Source: an uncultured Bacteroides sp. (lineage in GTDB: Bacteria > Bacteroidota > Bacteroidia > Bacteroidales > Bacteroidaceae). Taken from it: a stretch of DNA of 64,000 bases. This document shows positions 54,153-63,515 of this stretch, piece by piece; position 1 is the first letter of the stretch; each line of letters begins with the position of its first letter. The notes below the pieces were generated by a model that saw nothing but the letters and a program-made list of their open reading frames with translations, had not been told where the DNA came from and ran no database searches. The stretch spans positions 1 to 64,000 of the forward strand of contig NZ_CAUFUE010000025.1 of assembly GCF_959029255.1 (NCBI RefSeq). Reading direction: 5' to 3'. The position numbers and the translations under genes were made by a program.

Positions 54153-54680
54153 TTAAATACCCAACAATGAACGTAGTTGCTGCACAGACTCCGCTATTTG
54201 ACTGCGACTTTCCAGACGACCGGCATCGAAACGGTAGCGTGCTTGCGAATAGAAAGGAGAACGCTTCTCCAAAGCTTCCACAATAAACACACGCAATTCT
54301 TCATCGGTCTTTCCCTGCAAAATGGGACGTTGCTGCGTTGCCACCCGCAAACGGCTGAACAGGACATCGGGGTGCACATCCAAAAAAACAGTATGCCCAT
54401 GCTCATTCATAAACTCCATATTATCAAAGAAACAGGGAGTACCGCCACCGGTAGAGATAATGACATCCTCAAATTCTGCCACTTCATGCAGCATATTTCG
54501 CTCTAATTCACGAAAAGAGGCCTCTCCCCGCTCAACGAACAATTCACGAATAGATTTGTGAAAACGTTCTTCGATGTACCAGTCCAAATCAATGAACGGT
54601 ACATTCAGTTCGCGGGCAAAAGCCTTCCCTAAAGTTGTCTTGCCGGCACCCATATAGCCGGTTAAAAAGATACGTATCAT
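54153..54680 (-). CDS. aroK: shikimate kinase
   Basis: Phosphorylates shikimate in aromatic amino acid synthesis. 175 residues: Walker A GYMGAGKTT, shikimate-binding DLDWYIE and IISTGGGTPC, and the lid RVATQQRPILQG. Own promoter with an 11-bp inverted repeat at the start; nitroreductase gene upstream. Confidence 0.95.
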   Translation of the reverse strand: MIRIFLTGYMGAGKTTLGKAFARELNVPFIDLDWYIEERFHKSIRELFVERGEASFRELERNMLHEVAEFEDVIISTGGGTPCFFDNMEFMNEHGHTVFLDVHPDVLFSRLRVATQQRPILQGKTDEELRVFIVEALEKRSPFYSQARYRFDAGRLESRSQIAESVQQLRSLLGI

Positions 54681-54733
54681 AATTGCTTACCGTTTGCAGC
54701 CATTTTTTGCATTTACGGCAAAGGTAAGCAATT
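54681..54733. promoter_or_regulatory. aroK promoter with 11-bp inverted repeat
   Basis: AATTGCTTACC (54681-54691) is perfectly inverted at 54723-54733. The right arm overlaps the -7 box TACCTTTG (- strand, 54719-54726). It could be an operator or a leader hairpin. Confidence 0.5.
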
Positions 54734-54755
54734 CTGTGTTGAGAACGTTATCCGA

Positions 54756-55358
54756 TTAGAGGAAAATTTTGATACGTTCGCTCAAGTCTTGAAATTCTTT
54801 CTCACCCGGTTCGGCCGTCGGTGTGCCAAATGGCATTTCGGCTATCAGCATCCAGCTTTCGGGCAACTTCCATGTGCGCCGCACTTCTTCATCAATCAAA
54901 GGGTTATAATGTTGCAAAGAAGCTCCTAAACCGGCATCTTCGAGCATAGTCCAAATGGCAAACTGATGCATGGCGGAAGTGTGTTGCGACCATGTAGGGA
55001 AGTTAGCGCTGTAAGTAGGGAATGCATCCTGCAATTTCTTAACCACATCCGTATCCTCAAAATACAGGATAGTGCCATGCCCACAAGCAAAACAACCATC
55101 AATTTTCTCTTCTGTCTTTACAAACGCCTCAGGAGAAATACGTTTCTTCAAAGTCTCCTTCACAATGTCCCACAATTTCTTGTGTTCATCACCCAATAAC
55201 AACACTATCCGCGTAGTCTGTGAATTGAAAGCGGACGGTACAAACTTGACAGCCGTACGAATAATATGCACGACTTCTTCATCCAACACCGGAGAATCAC
55301 TACCGATGGAATAATAACTGCGCCGATGTTGCAACGCTTCTGCAAATGTTCTTCTCAT
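54756..55358 (-). CDS. nitroreductase family protein
   Basis: 200 residues, FMN-dependent NAD(P)H oxidoreductase fold: RRSYYSI FMN-binding start (HRRSYYSIG), QTTRIVLLLG, and the C-terminal LEDAGLGASLQHYNP and EMPFGTP. Substrate unknown. Cytoplasmic. Single gene, upstream of aroK. Confidence 0.9.
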   Translation of the reverse strand: MRRTFAEALQHRRSYYSIGSDSPVLDEEVVHIIRTAVKFVPSAFNSQTTRIVLLLGDEHKKLWDIVKETLKKRISPEAFVKTEEKIDGCFACGHGTILYFEDTDVVKKLQDAFPTYSANFPTWSQHTSAMHQFAIWTMLEDAGLGASLQHYNPLIDEEVRRTWKLPESWMLIAEMPFGTPTAEPGEKEFQDLSERIKIFL

Positions 55359-55424
55359 ATATTTTTCTATTTCATTATTATATCTTATTCAAGTTTCGCC
55401 AGTTCATTAAGAGGAAGATAAATA

Positions 55425-55471
55425 ATAATTTAATGAAGGACTAAGTTCCCATTTATAAACCTCATACCGAA
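55425..55471. repeat. P2 repeat, deleted copy
   Basis: ATAATTTAATGAAGGACTAAG runs directly into TTCCCATTTATAAACC: the two ends of the P2 repeat at 19.6 kb without its palindromic middle. Confidence 0.6.
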
Positions 55472-55538
55472 CATACGAAATTAGAGTTGTTTTATATAAA
55501 CAACAAGTGAGAGAGCCCGGTTGTTCGATTTTGAAAAA

Positions 55539-55554
55539 TATATTTGTACCTTTG
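55539..55554 (+). promoter_or_regulatory. rnhA promoter, two adjacent -7 boxes
   Basis: TATATTTG (55539-55546) and TACCTTTG (55547-55554) both match TAnnTTTG, just before the ATG at 55564. Leader is very short. Confidence 0.55.
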
Positions 55555-55563
55555 GCGCGAGTT

Positions 55564-56199
55564 ATGAAAAAAGAAAAATATTACGTCGTATGGGCAGGAG
55601 TCAATCCGGGCATTTACTCCTCATGGACAGATTGCTTATTACAGACCAAGGGATACGAAGGTGCAAAGTATAAATCCTTCGATACGCGCGAAGAGGCGGA
55701 AAAAGCTTTTGCCTCTTCTCCTTACGCTTATATCGGCAAGAACTCGGCATCTAACGTCAAAAAGAAAAGTAGTGCAGACAATCTCCTACCCGCCAATGTC
55801 ATAGAAAACAGCTTGGCGGTAGACGCCGCTTGCAGCGGAAACCCGGGAGCGATGGAATATCAGGGCGTACACGTAGCGAGCCGCCAACAGGTTTTTCATT
55901 TCGGCCCCATGTACGGCACCAATAACATAGGTGAATTCCTAGCCATCGTACACGGCCTCGCCTTGTTGAAGCAAAAAGGATTTGACATGCCCATATACAG
56001 TGACAGCGTGAACGCCATCAATTGGGTTAAACAGAAAAAGTGCAAAACCAAACTGCCACGTGATAGCAAAACCGAGGCACTCTTCCAACTGATTGAACGT
56101 GCCGAGAAGTGGCTACGAGAAAACACCTACACCACCCCTATCCTAAAATGGGAAACTAAACAATGGGGCGAAATACCTGCCGACTTCGGACGGAAATAA
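55564..56199 (+). CDS. ribonuclease H1 with viroplasmin-like N-domain
   Basis: The start is the ATG at 55564. 211 residues: N-terminal hybrid-binding domain (YYVVWAGVNPGIYSSWTDC) and the RNase H core (AVDAACSGNPG, GEFLAIVHGL, SDSVNAINWV). Degrades RNA in hybrids. Complements the RNase HII seen at 18 kb. Confidence 0.93.
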   Translation: MKKEKYYVVWAGVNPGIYSSWTDCLLQTKGYEGAKYKSFDTREEAEKAFASSPYAYIGKNSASNVKKKSSADNLLPANVIENSLAVDAACSGNPGAMEYQGVHVASRQQVFHFGPMYGTNNIGEFLAIVHGLALLKQKGFDMPIYSDSVNAINWVKQKKCKTKLPRDSKTEALFQLIERAEKWLRENTYTTPILKWETKQWGEIPADFGRK

Positions 56200-56233
56200 G
56201 CCAGATGGACTCCAACCCTCTTAATACCTATCG

Positions 56234-58069
56234 TCAACCAAGCGACTGCATATCATTCAGCCTCTTGTAATAGCCATTCTTTTCCAGAAGTTCCTCATGC
56301 CTGCCGCGCTCCACAATCTTGCCTTCATACAACACGCATATCTCATCCGCATTCTTGATAGTAGAAAGGCGGTGGGCAATGGCAATCGTGGTGCGCGTTT
56401 TCATCAAACGTTCCAAAGCTTCCTGCACCAAGCGTTCCGATTCGGTATCGAGCGCCGACGTAGCCTCATCCAGAATTAATATCGGCGGATTCTTCAAGAT
56501 AGCCCGTGCAATGCTCACCCGTTGACGCTGACCGCCGGACAACTTACCTCCACGGTCACCAATCGTAGTGTCATAACCCTGCTCCGTCTCCATGATGAAA
56601 TCGTGCGCATTAGCAATCTTGGCCGCTTCAATCACCTGTTCCATAGTGGCATTCTCCACACCGAAAGCTATGTTATTGAAGAATGAATCATTAAACAAGA
56701 TAGCCTCCTGATTGACATTTCCAATCAAGCCGCGCAAGTCGGACACCTTTACATCCTTAATGTTGATACCGTCAATCATTATGGCACCCTGCTGTACATC
56801 GTGATAACGTGGCAACAAGTCTACCAGCGTCGACTTTCCTGAACCGGATTGTCCCACCAGCGCTATCGTCTTTCCCTTCGGCACCGTCAGGTTGACATGA
56901 TGGAGCACCTCGCGCGTACCGTAACTGAAAGAAATATCCTTGAATTCTATCTTATCGTTCATAATCTTCAAAGGCACAGGATGGGCAGACTCCTTAATCG
57001 GATTTTCAGCCTTTAAAATCTTGTCCACACGCTCCATGGAAGCCAGACCTTTCGGAATGTTATATCCAGCCTTTGCAAAATCTTTCAGAGGATTGATGAT
57101 ACTATACAAGATAACCATATAGAATATGAATGTCGGAGCTTCAATCGAAGAATTCTCTCCCAAAATCAGCATACCTCCAAACCACAGCACCAACACAATG
57201 AGCAACGTCCCCAGGAACTCACTCATGGGATGCGCCAACGCCTGGCGCATAGCCACCCTATTATTGGCGTCCCGCACTTCATTGCTACACTTCACGAAAC
57301 GGTTAATCATTTTATCTTCCGCAATGAATGCCTTGATGATACGCAACCCGCCCAAAGTCTCTTCCAACTGAGACATGGTATCACTCCACTTACTCTGCGC
57401 ATACAACGACTGGCGTTTCAACTTCTTTCCAACCTTTCCCATCAGCCATCCCATGCCCGGAAGTACCAAAATAGTGAACAATGTCAATTGCCAACTCGTG
57501 ATGAGCAATGTCGCGAAATAAAGGATAATCAAAATCGGATTCTTCATCAACATATCCAGCGAACTCGTGATGGAGTTCTCAATCTCACCCACGTCTCCAC
57601 TCATACGGGCTATGATATCACCTTTTCTCTCTTCCGAGAAAAAGCCTAACGGCAAACGCAACACCTTGGAATATACCATGATGCGGATGTCACGCACCAC
57701 TCCCGTACGCAAAGGAATCATCACCGCCGAAGAAGCAAAATAGCAACCGGTCTTCAGCATAGTCATAAAAGCCAGGAATAGCCCCATGAACAGCAGAGTC
57801 GTAGCCGGTCCGTAATTTTCAATCAACTGAGTGACATAATAGTAGAAGTTATTCACGGCCACATCTTTCAAGCCCGCACTTCCCCATTCCATGTAATGGT
57901 ACACCACCTCATTCGCCTCCGTTTTGAAAAGGATGTTCAGAATAGGTATCAATAAAGTAAATGAAAAGACATTGAATACGGCAGATAAAATATTAAGCAA
58001 AATAGCCCAACCTATGAATCTTTTATAAGGCGACACAAAACGCCGCATCAATTGTATGAATTCCTTCAT
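56234..58069 (-). CDS. ABC exporter, MsbA-like
   Basis: 611 residues: a 6-helix membrane domain (~1-330), then ATPase with Walker A GQSGSGKSTL, signature LSGGQRQRVSI and Walker B ILILDEATSALD; the D-loop and H-switch IAHRLSTIK are intact, so the pair acts as a homodimer. Lipid A-core or similar lipid export is the likeliest role, and the adjacent glycosyltransferases fit that. Confidence 0.9.
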   Translation of the reverse strand: MKEFIQLMRRFVSPYKRFIGWAILLNILSAVFNVFSFTLLIPILNILFKTEANEVVYHYMEWGSAGLKDVAVNNFYYYVTQLIENYGPATTLLFMGLFLAFMTMLKTGCYFASSAVMIPLRTGVVRDIRIMVYSKVLRLPLGFFSEERKGDIIARMSGDVGEIENSITSSLDMLMKNPILIILYFATLLITSWQLTLFTILVLPGMGWLMGKVGKKLKRQSLYAQSKWSDTMSQLEETLGGLRIIKAFIAEDKMINRFVKCSNEVRDANNRVAMRQALAHPMSEFLGTLLIVLVLWFGGMLILGENSSIEAPTFIFYMVILYSIINPLKDFAKAGYNIPKGLASMERVDKILKAENPIKESAHPVPLKIMNDKIEFKDISFSYGTREVLHHVNLTVPKGKTIALVGQSGSGKSTLVDLLPRYHDVQQGAIMIDGINIKDVKVSDLRGLIGNVNQEAILFNDSFFNNIAFGVENATMEQVIEAAKIANAHDFIMETEQGYDTTIGDRGGKLSGGQRQRVSIARAILKNPPILILDEATSALDTESERLVQEALERLMKTRTTIAIAHRLSTIKNADEICVLYEGKIVERGRHEELLEKNGYYKRLNDMQSLG

Positions 58070-58098
58070 TGCTTGTGATTAAGTGAGTTAAGAGTTTG

Positions 58099-58106
58099 CA
58101 AAGATA
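58099..58106 (-). promoter_or_regulatory. ABC exporter promoter, -7 box
   Basis: TATCTTTG on the - strand, 29 bp before the ATG at 58069. Confidence 0.5.
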
Positions 58107-58330
58107 AAGGAAAAGTAGCAGTAACCATGTAACGAGCGGATGTTTTTTATAAAGCAAACAGAATAATGGCTTTTTTTTATCAAAGACCCTCGCAAACTCT
58201 ATAAAATAGGAATAAACTTTTCTTCCAAAACACGAGGTATTGAAGAATGGGAAATTCTTTAAGGGTTATCCAATTACGACATCAAGGTATCTGCTCAATA
58301 TTTCTTCTCTTATATAGAGTTTAAAAATGA

Positions 58331-58444
58331 AAAACATCTGTCACGCTATCACACTTTGCATGATATACCATTGATAACTAGTAGATTGCAGTGTGATAGA
58401 TGGGTGTGATAGATACTTATCCGTCACACCTATCTATCACACCC
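58331..58444 (-). repeat. GTGTGATAG block, element E copy B
   Basis: Read on the - strand it matches 17795-17906 closely, including TATATCATGCAAAGTGTGAT and TGACAGATGTTTT. It lies in the ~720-bp gap between the divergent ABC exporter and GT4 genes, in which I see no gene. Confidence 0.8.
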
Positions 58445-58500
58445 GTATATCATGGATGCATATCAGAGTTCAAGAGTAACAGTGCATATCCTCCAAAACA

Positions 58501-58607
58501 AGCTATCTATTTAGTTTTCAACAGTGAACAATGTGTTCCAGCATGGAAAAACGATTAGTTTCACTATAGAAAAACACTTAGTTTCAATATAGAGAACAAC
58601 TAGTTCC
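58501..58607 (-). repeat. 22-bp-period array, element E copy B
   Basis: On the - strand units begin at 58607, 58585, 58562, 58539 and 58519: GAAACTAAGTGTTTTTCTAT type. Same order relative to the GTGTGATAG block as at 17.6 kb. Confidence 0.8.
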
Positions 58608-58764
58608 ACACAGTTTAAAACAAATGATAACACGACTATATTCAAGAACACTTTACACTGATTAAGTCCACTTTCTGATTAAATATGCACATAAATGAAA
58701 AAGTTTCTGATACAATTCCACACTTTTTCTTATATCATCTTATGCATAAATTACAGTTTTTATA

Positions 58765-58772
58765 TAAATTTG
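58765..58772 (+). promoter_or_regulatory. GT4 promoter, -7 box
   Basis: TAAATTTG (TAnnTTTG), 18 bp before the ATG at 58790; it supports that start over 58685. Confidence 0.55.
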
Positions 58773-58789
58773 CCAAAAACAATTTATTT

Positions 58790-59893
58790 ATGAATAAGCC
58801 TTATGTTTTATATGATTCTCAGATTTTTGACTCCCAGAAGTTCGGTGGTATTTCCCGATACTTTTGCGAAATCATATCTCGCTTACACATAAAATATGAC
58901 ATCTCAATACGATACACGGAAAATCATTATCTGAAACAAGCCAAAATAGGGAAACATCGTATATATATACCTCACTTTATCTTTAAACGTCGCCGTTGGA
59001 AATTATATCACAAAAACAGAAAATTGACACAAAAGATATTGCAATCATCAGCACCATACATATTTCATCCTACTTATTATGACACAACTTTCCTTAAATA
59101 CATTGGAAATCACCCTTTTATAATTACTGTTCATGACATGATTCATGAACTTTTCCCCAACATGTTTAAGGATGCGGAATTTGTTACACAACAAAAAAAG
59201 GAACTCATTATTAAAGCCAATCGTATCATTGCAATCAGCGAGAATACCAAAAAAGATATCATCAGAATATTAAATATAGACCCCGAAAAAATAGATGTTG
59301 TTCATCATGGGACCAGTATGCAAGCTCCTATTGGCAAGCATAAACTTTCCTTACCAGCAAAATACATTTTATTTGTCGGTGACAGAAGTGAATACAAAAA
59401 TTTCCAACGATTATTAGAAGCTTTTGCCACCATTAGCAAAACGGATAAGAATCTTTATCTCGTGTGTACCGGACAAGATTTTTCAAAAAAAGAGTTGCAA
59501 CAAATAACCCAACTAAACATAAGTTCCCGAGTCATACAAATGGCAATAGACGACAGGTACTTAAACGAGCTGTATAATAGAGCTGCACTATTTGTATACC
59601 CTTCTTTATATGAAGGATTTGGAATTCCCATACTCGAAGCGTTTGCTTGTCATTGCCCTATAGCATTAAGCAATACCAGTTGTTTTCCTGAAATAGCAGG
59701 AAATGCAGGAGTCTATTTTAATCCATATTCCATCGAAAGCATGACTGAAACGATTATGGACATCATAGACAACCCCCAAAAGAGGTCTCAGTTGATACAA
59801 GCAGGAAAAGAGCAATTAAAACTTTATTCGTGGGATAAAGCTGTCACAAAAACAGAAGAGGTATATCAGAAAGTTTTAAAAGAAATTTCATAA
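58790..59893 (+). CDS. glycosyltransferase family 4 protein
   Basis: 367 residues from the ATG at 58790 (MNKPYVLYDSQIF). GT-B fold: GGISRYFCEI start, then VVHHG, the SRVIQM switch and the C-terminal EGFGIPILEAFACHCPIALSN motif binding the nucleotide sugar. Adds sugars to a surface polysaccharide. Convergent with the - strand cluster; AT-rich like it. Confidence 0.9.
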   Translation: MNKPYVLYDSQIFDSQKFGGISRYFCEIISRLHIKYDISIRYTENHYLKQAKIGKHRIYIPHFIFKRRRWKLYHKNRKLTQKILQSSAPYIFHPTYYDTTFLKYIGNHPFIITVHDMIHELFPNMFKDAEFVTQQKKELIIKANRIIAISENTKKDIIRILNIDPEKIDVVHHGTSMQAPIGKHKLSLPAKYILFVGDRSEYKNFQRLLEAFATISKTDKNLYLVCTGQDFSKKELQQITQLNISSRVIQMAIDDRYLNELYNRAALFVYPSLYEGFGIPILEAFACHCPIALSNTSCFPEIAGNAGVYFNPYSIESMTETIMDIIDNPQKRSQLIQAGKEQLKLYSWDKAVTKTEEVYQKVLKEIS

Positions 59894-59919
59894 AAGAATT
59901 CCACTTTATCTAAAACCAG

Positions 59920-60741
59920 TCACTTCTTCTTTTTTGAGAAGAAACGATCCAGCTTAAGCAAAAACGCCAAAAGCGGCTTAACACGACGTTGTAAACGGTG
60001 TGTCTTTCCATATTCGCAAAAGAGAGGATACAATACTTTTTGTTTAAAGTCACAACTCGTTCTTAAAGCGTCATATACCATACTGGGAAAAAGAGCATGT
60101 AAAACATCTTCTCGTTCACGAATACATGTTTCTCCATCAGAACTGATTCCACAAACATCATATACGCTTATGATTCGACGGACATGTTTATATGAAGCAT
60201 CTTCAAACACAATCTTTTTCACCAGAAACTCAAAATCTGACACTAATTTTAAGTTCTCATTATAAAGGGACTCTTGTAATAAAGGCCGTTTTATAAAACA
60301 AGCCTGATGTCCAATTGTTGTTTTAAAGAAAAATTCAATATCCAATAAATCCGGTGAAATAAGTTCTTTTCCGTCAAGTTCTCCGCCCGAAAGAAGTAAA
60401 TCCCCATATACAATATCTTCACCAGATTCTAGAAAATGTTTCACATCTTCTAAAACAGTAGAATCATGAAAATAATCACCTGAATTAAGAAAAAACAGAT
60501 AATTTCCAACAGCTCTCCGAATACCTTTATTCATAGCGTTATAAACGCCATTATCCTTTTCCGAACACCAATAGGAAAAGAGCTTCTGGTTTTTTAAAAT
60601 AACTTCCTTACTCCCATCAGTACTTCCACCGTCTATAACAATCCACTCATAATCGGAAAAAGTTTGCCGCTTCACACTTTCTATCGTTTGCACCAGCCCG
60701 TCGGCATTGTTATAATTTATAGTAATAATAGATATCTTCAT
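59920..60741 (-). CDS. glycosyltransferase family 2 protein
   Basis: 273 residues, GT-A fold: start ITINYNNADGLVQTIESV, nucleotide site IDGGSTDGSKE, and the acceptor-side FLNSGDYF (D in place of a full DXD). C-terminal region helical. Fourth of a glycosyltransferase set in one strand, gap 26 bp to the next. Confidence 0.9.
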   Translation of the reverse strand: MKISIITINYNNADGLVQTIESVKRQTFSDYEWIVIDGGSTDGSKEVILKNQKLFSYWCSEKDNGVYNAMNKGIRRAVGNYLFFLNSGDYFHDSTVLEDVKHFLESGEDIVYGDLLLSGGELDGKELISPDLLDIEFFFKTTIGHQACFIKRPLLQESLYNENLKLVSDFEFLVKKIVFEDASYKHVRRIISVYDVCGISSDGETCIREREDVLHALFPSMVYDALRTSCDFKQKVLYPLFCEYGKTHRLQRRVKPLLAFLLKLDRFFSKKKK

Positions 60742-60767
60742 TCCTCTGTTTTTTACTCAATTGTACG

Positions 60768-61730
60768 TTACTTTCCACGCTTCAGTTTCTGATAACCCAG
60801 CCAATGGGATATCCGATATAGAGCTACAAGCCTACGCTCCCTTCTATGCAACGCTTTAGAAAATTCAGGATAAAGTTTGATATTGGTAATAAGTTTACCC
60901 ATCTCTTTATCAACATCTTCTATTTTTCTCCAACTCAACTGCAATTGGACAGCTTTCAGATGGAAAAAGGCAATTTCTTTCTTTAACACATTTGTCAGTC
61001 CTTTACTATACATGAAGTCGTCGAACCATTTCACGTATTTTTTGAAATCTTCATATTTAGCGTCATTAAAACTATCAGAATGAGACATGGAAGAAGGAGT
61101 AAAGTTATAATTAATGATTTCTTCACAAATCGGTACCACTTTCTTTGCATAAAAAAGTAATTGTGCAGAAAGAATCAAATCTTCTCCCAAAGAAATATCA
61201 GGATTGAACGCAACATTCTCATACAAAGAGCGTAAATGGAATTTGGACCAAACACACCAATGAGCCTTCCACATCATCATCTCTTTAAGGTAATCTATCC
61301 CCGAAAGTTCTTCAAAATCAAAAAACAAAGACTTTTGCAAAGTTCCATCCACACAGTAAAAGAAGGGAGCTACCACCATATCAGCATGGGTTGTTTCTGC
61401 TTTATTTACCAGATATTCTATCACTTTTTCTTCACATAAAGTATCATCACTATCCAAATACTGAATATATTTCCCATGCGCCGCCTCTATACCCATTTTC
61501 CGTACTTGCATAAGCTTCCCGCTATCCTTTTTATTTATCAAAAAAACTCGAGAATCTTGAGCGGCATATTTCTCTATGACACTTTTAGTATCATCACTGC
61601 TATTATCATTAATTACAATGACTTCCAAATTCTTATATGTCTGACTAATAACGCTTCTTATACAAGCATCCAATGTACTTTCTCTATTAAAGGCCGGTAT
61701 CACAACAGATACCAAAGGAGTTGCTTCCAT
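60768..61730 (-). CDS. glycosyltransferase family 2 protein
   Basis: 320 residues: VSVVIPAFNRESTLDACIRSV and INDNSSDDTKSV, then YLDSDDTL with the DXD. Member of the same cluster, 4 bp from the next gene. Confidence 0.92.
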   Translation of the reverse strand: MEATPLVSVVIPAFNRESTLDACIRSVISQTYKNLEVIVINDNSSDDTKSVIEKYAAQDSRVFLINKKDSGKLMQVRKMGIEAAHGKYIQYLDSDDTLCEEKVIEYLVNKAETTHADMVVAPFFYCVDGTLQKSLFFDFEELSGIDYLKEMMMWKAHWCVWSKFHLRSLYENVAFNPDISLGEDLILSAQLLFYAKKVVPICEEIINYNFTPSSMSHSDSFNDAKYEDFKKYVKWFDDFMYSKGLTNVLKKEIAFFHLKAVQLQLSWRKIEDVDKEMGKLITNIKLYPEFSKALHRRERRLVALYRISHWLGYQKLKRGK

Positions 61731-61734
61731 TCAA

Positions 61735-62553
61735 TCATTTTTTTATATATTTATGATAAAGTCTCTTATACCATTTATTCTTACTCCGCTCCCGACGCTC
61801 CTTGAACCAAGTCAAATCGCGTAAAGCAGTCAGTATTCCTCCATAATATTGTGTATACAATTTTTCATGCTTCGCATACATATAAGACTCTATTTGAATG
61901 GCCGTCTCTTTCCGCGAAGCTAAAATTGTCATCGAAGTTTCTTTGGTACGATAGTAAAACAAAGGTTGTGGTATTTGATATACCAGACTATGTTCATCCA
62001 GAAGACGAATAAAAAACTCCCAGTCTTCATATCCCTTTCGCATGTTTTCATCGTAACCGCCAATCCTCCGCCAATCACTTTTCTTAAAAATTGATGAGCA
62101 AAAGAAAGCATTCCTTACAAGAAGATTCCGGTATCCCCTATACCTTAAATCCCACAGTTCATTTATTTTCCCGAACATAACGCCCAGACAATAAACAACT
62201 TTCAATTGCGGGTTTTCTTTGAAAGCCTTCATCGCTTCTTCAAGATATTCAGGTTTTATGATATCATCAGAATCCAAAGGCAAGATAAATTCTCCCTGAG
62301 CTTGTTCAATTCCATTGTTTCTGGCTGCCGACAAGCCCGCATTTTCCTGATATACATAATGAATTCGGCAATCCATAGCCATATATTTCCGGGCAATACT
62401 TTCCGTATCATCCGGCGAACCATCATTTACTATTATAACCTCCCAATGTTTGTACGTTTGCAACAACACAGAATCCAATGTTTCAGGTAAAAACACAGCC
62501 TGATTATAACATGGAATCACAATGGAAACAATTGCATATTCCTTATTCATCAT
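61735..62553 (-). CDS. glycosyltransferase family 2 protein
   Basis: 272 residues: IVIPCYNQAVFLPETLDSVL, VNDGSPDDTESIA, LPLDSDDI with DXD, and the C-terminal GYDENMRKGYEDWEFFIRL acceptor motif. Met-1 or Met-2 start. Together with its neighbours it probably builds a capsule or O-antigen-like glycan. Confidence 0.92.
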   Translation of the reverse strand: MMNKEYAIVSIVIPCYNQAVFLPETLDSVLLQTYKHWEVIIVNDGSPDDTESIARKYMAMDCRIHYVYQENAGLSAARNNGIEQAQGEFILPLDSDDIIKPEYLEEAMKAFKENPQLKVVYCLGVMFGKINELWDLRYRGYRNLLVRNAFFCSSIFKKSDWRRIGGYDENMRKGYEDWEFFIRLLDEHSLVYQIPQPLFYYRTKETSMTILASRKETAIQIESYMYAKHEKLYTQYYGGILTALRDLTWFKERRERSKNKWYKRLYHKYIKK

Positions 62554-62559
62554 CTTAAC

Positions 62560-63489
62560 TTATGCCAATTTATAAAATCTGTGTCCTTTAACTCCCAACC
62601 TAAGTAGCAACTTAAAATAGAACTCATCATAGTGAGCCAGTAGCCTTTCAGACAGAGAAGGTTTATAAGTCGGGAAAAGAGTAATTTTATTTAAATAGAA
62701 AAAGTACTTTAATCGCAAAGGATGTCGGCAAGATTTTTCCCAGGGTTTCGGTTTCCACGAATAATGTATAATCACCGGATTGAAAAGAACCTCTTTCATT
62801 TCCTTTGCATTTGTTTTCCGCCACTTTTTAATGACGTAGTAATGATAAAAAGCCTCTTCCGTATTCCACTTCCTGGAAACATGCTTGCATTTATCATGTA
62901 GCAAAGCATTCAATACATCTTGGTCATGCGTCTTCAATTTGTCAGAATGCAAAGACATATATTCCAAGAAAGCATCAGTCAGATTATTATCCCGCCAATA
63001 TTTCAAATTTACCAACAAAACTCCGGCATTAAAATAGCCAAATTTAACATCGTATCCCAATCTCTCAAAAACATCGGGAGCACAACTATTTAATTCATCC
63101 ACAGCTGCTAAAGCATAACCTTCTAATGGCGTATGCCAAAATTCCTCCAAAGAGCCGTCTACAACCAAGTCACAATCCAAGTATAAAACTCTATCCAAAT
63201 TATCAGGCAGCAATCTAGCCATGAGTAATCTATGGTAAATTGCCATTGTATAATATCCCATGTTTTTCATGGAACATGAACCGAATTCTGCGGAATCTAC
63301 TTGATAATAATAAAATACGCCTTGGTAAGATTCAACCAAACTCCTTATAATATTTTGATTTTCGAGAGTCATCTTTTCTGAGAACAAATGGACTGTATGC
63401 TCCTGCCCATTATTGTTATTAAAAAAAGACACCAATGTACAACAACACTGCTGAACATAATTATTATCTATGGTGCATAAAATATCCAT
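62560..63489 (-). CDS. glycosyltransferase family 8 protein
   Basis: The start is the ATG at 63489; the frame from 63519 begins at TTG. 309 residues: LYLDCDLVVDG (DXD), GYFNAGVLLVNL and HYSWKPKPW, typical of GT8 LPS-type galactosyl/glucosyltransferases. It lies 26 bp downstream of the partial GT4 gene. Confidence 0.92.
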   Translation of the reverse strand: MDILCTIDNNYVQQCCCTLVSFFNNNNGQEHTVHLFSEKMTLENQNIIRSLVESYQGVFYYYQVDSAEFGSCSMKNMGYYTMAIYHRLLMARLLPDNLDRVLYLDCDLVVDGSLEEFWHTPLEGYALAAVDELNSCAPDVFERLGYDVKFGYFNAGVLLVNLKYWRDNNLTDAFLEYMSLHSDKLKTHDQDVLNALLHDKCKHVSRKWNTEEAFYHYYVIKKWRKTNAKEMKEVLFNPVIIHYSWKPKPWEKSCRHPLRLKYFFYLNKITLFPTYKPSLSERLLAHYDEFYFKLLLRLGVKGHRFYKLA

Positions 63490-63515
63490 AATGCAAGAAT
63501 TAAAACTTATAATTA

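Noticed and set aside
17795..58444. Inverted copies of element E as a known invertible segment
   Set aside because: Arms are short and diverged, no invertase gene nearby; only a remote possibility.
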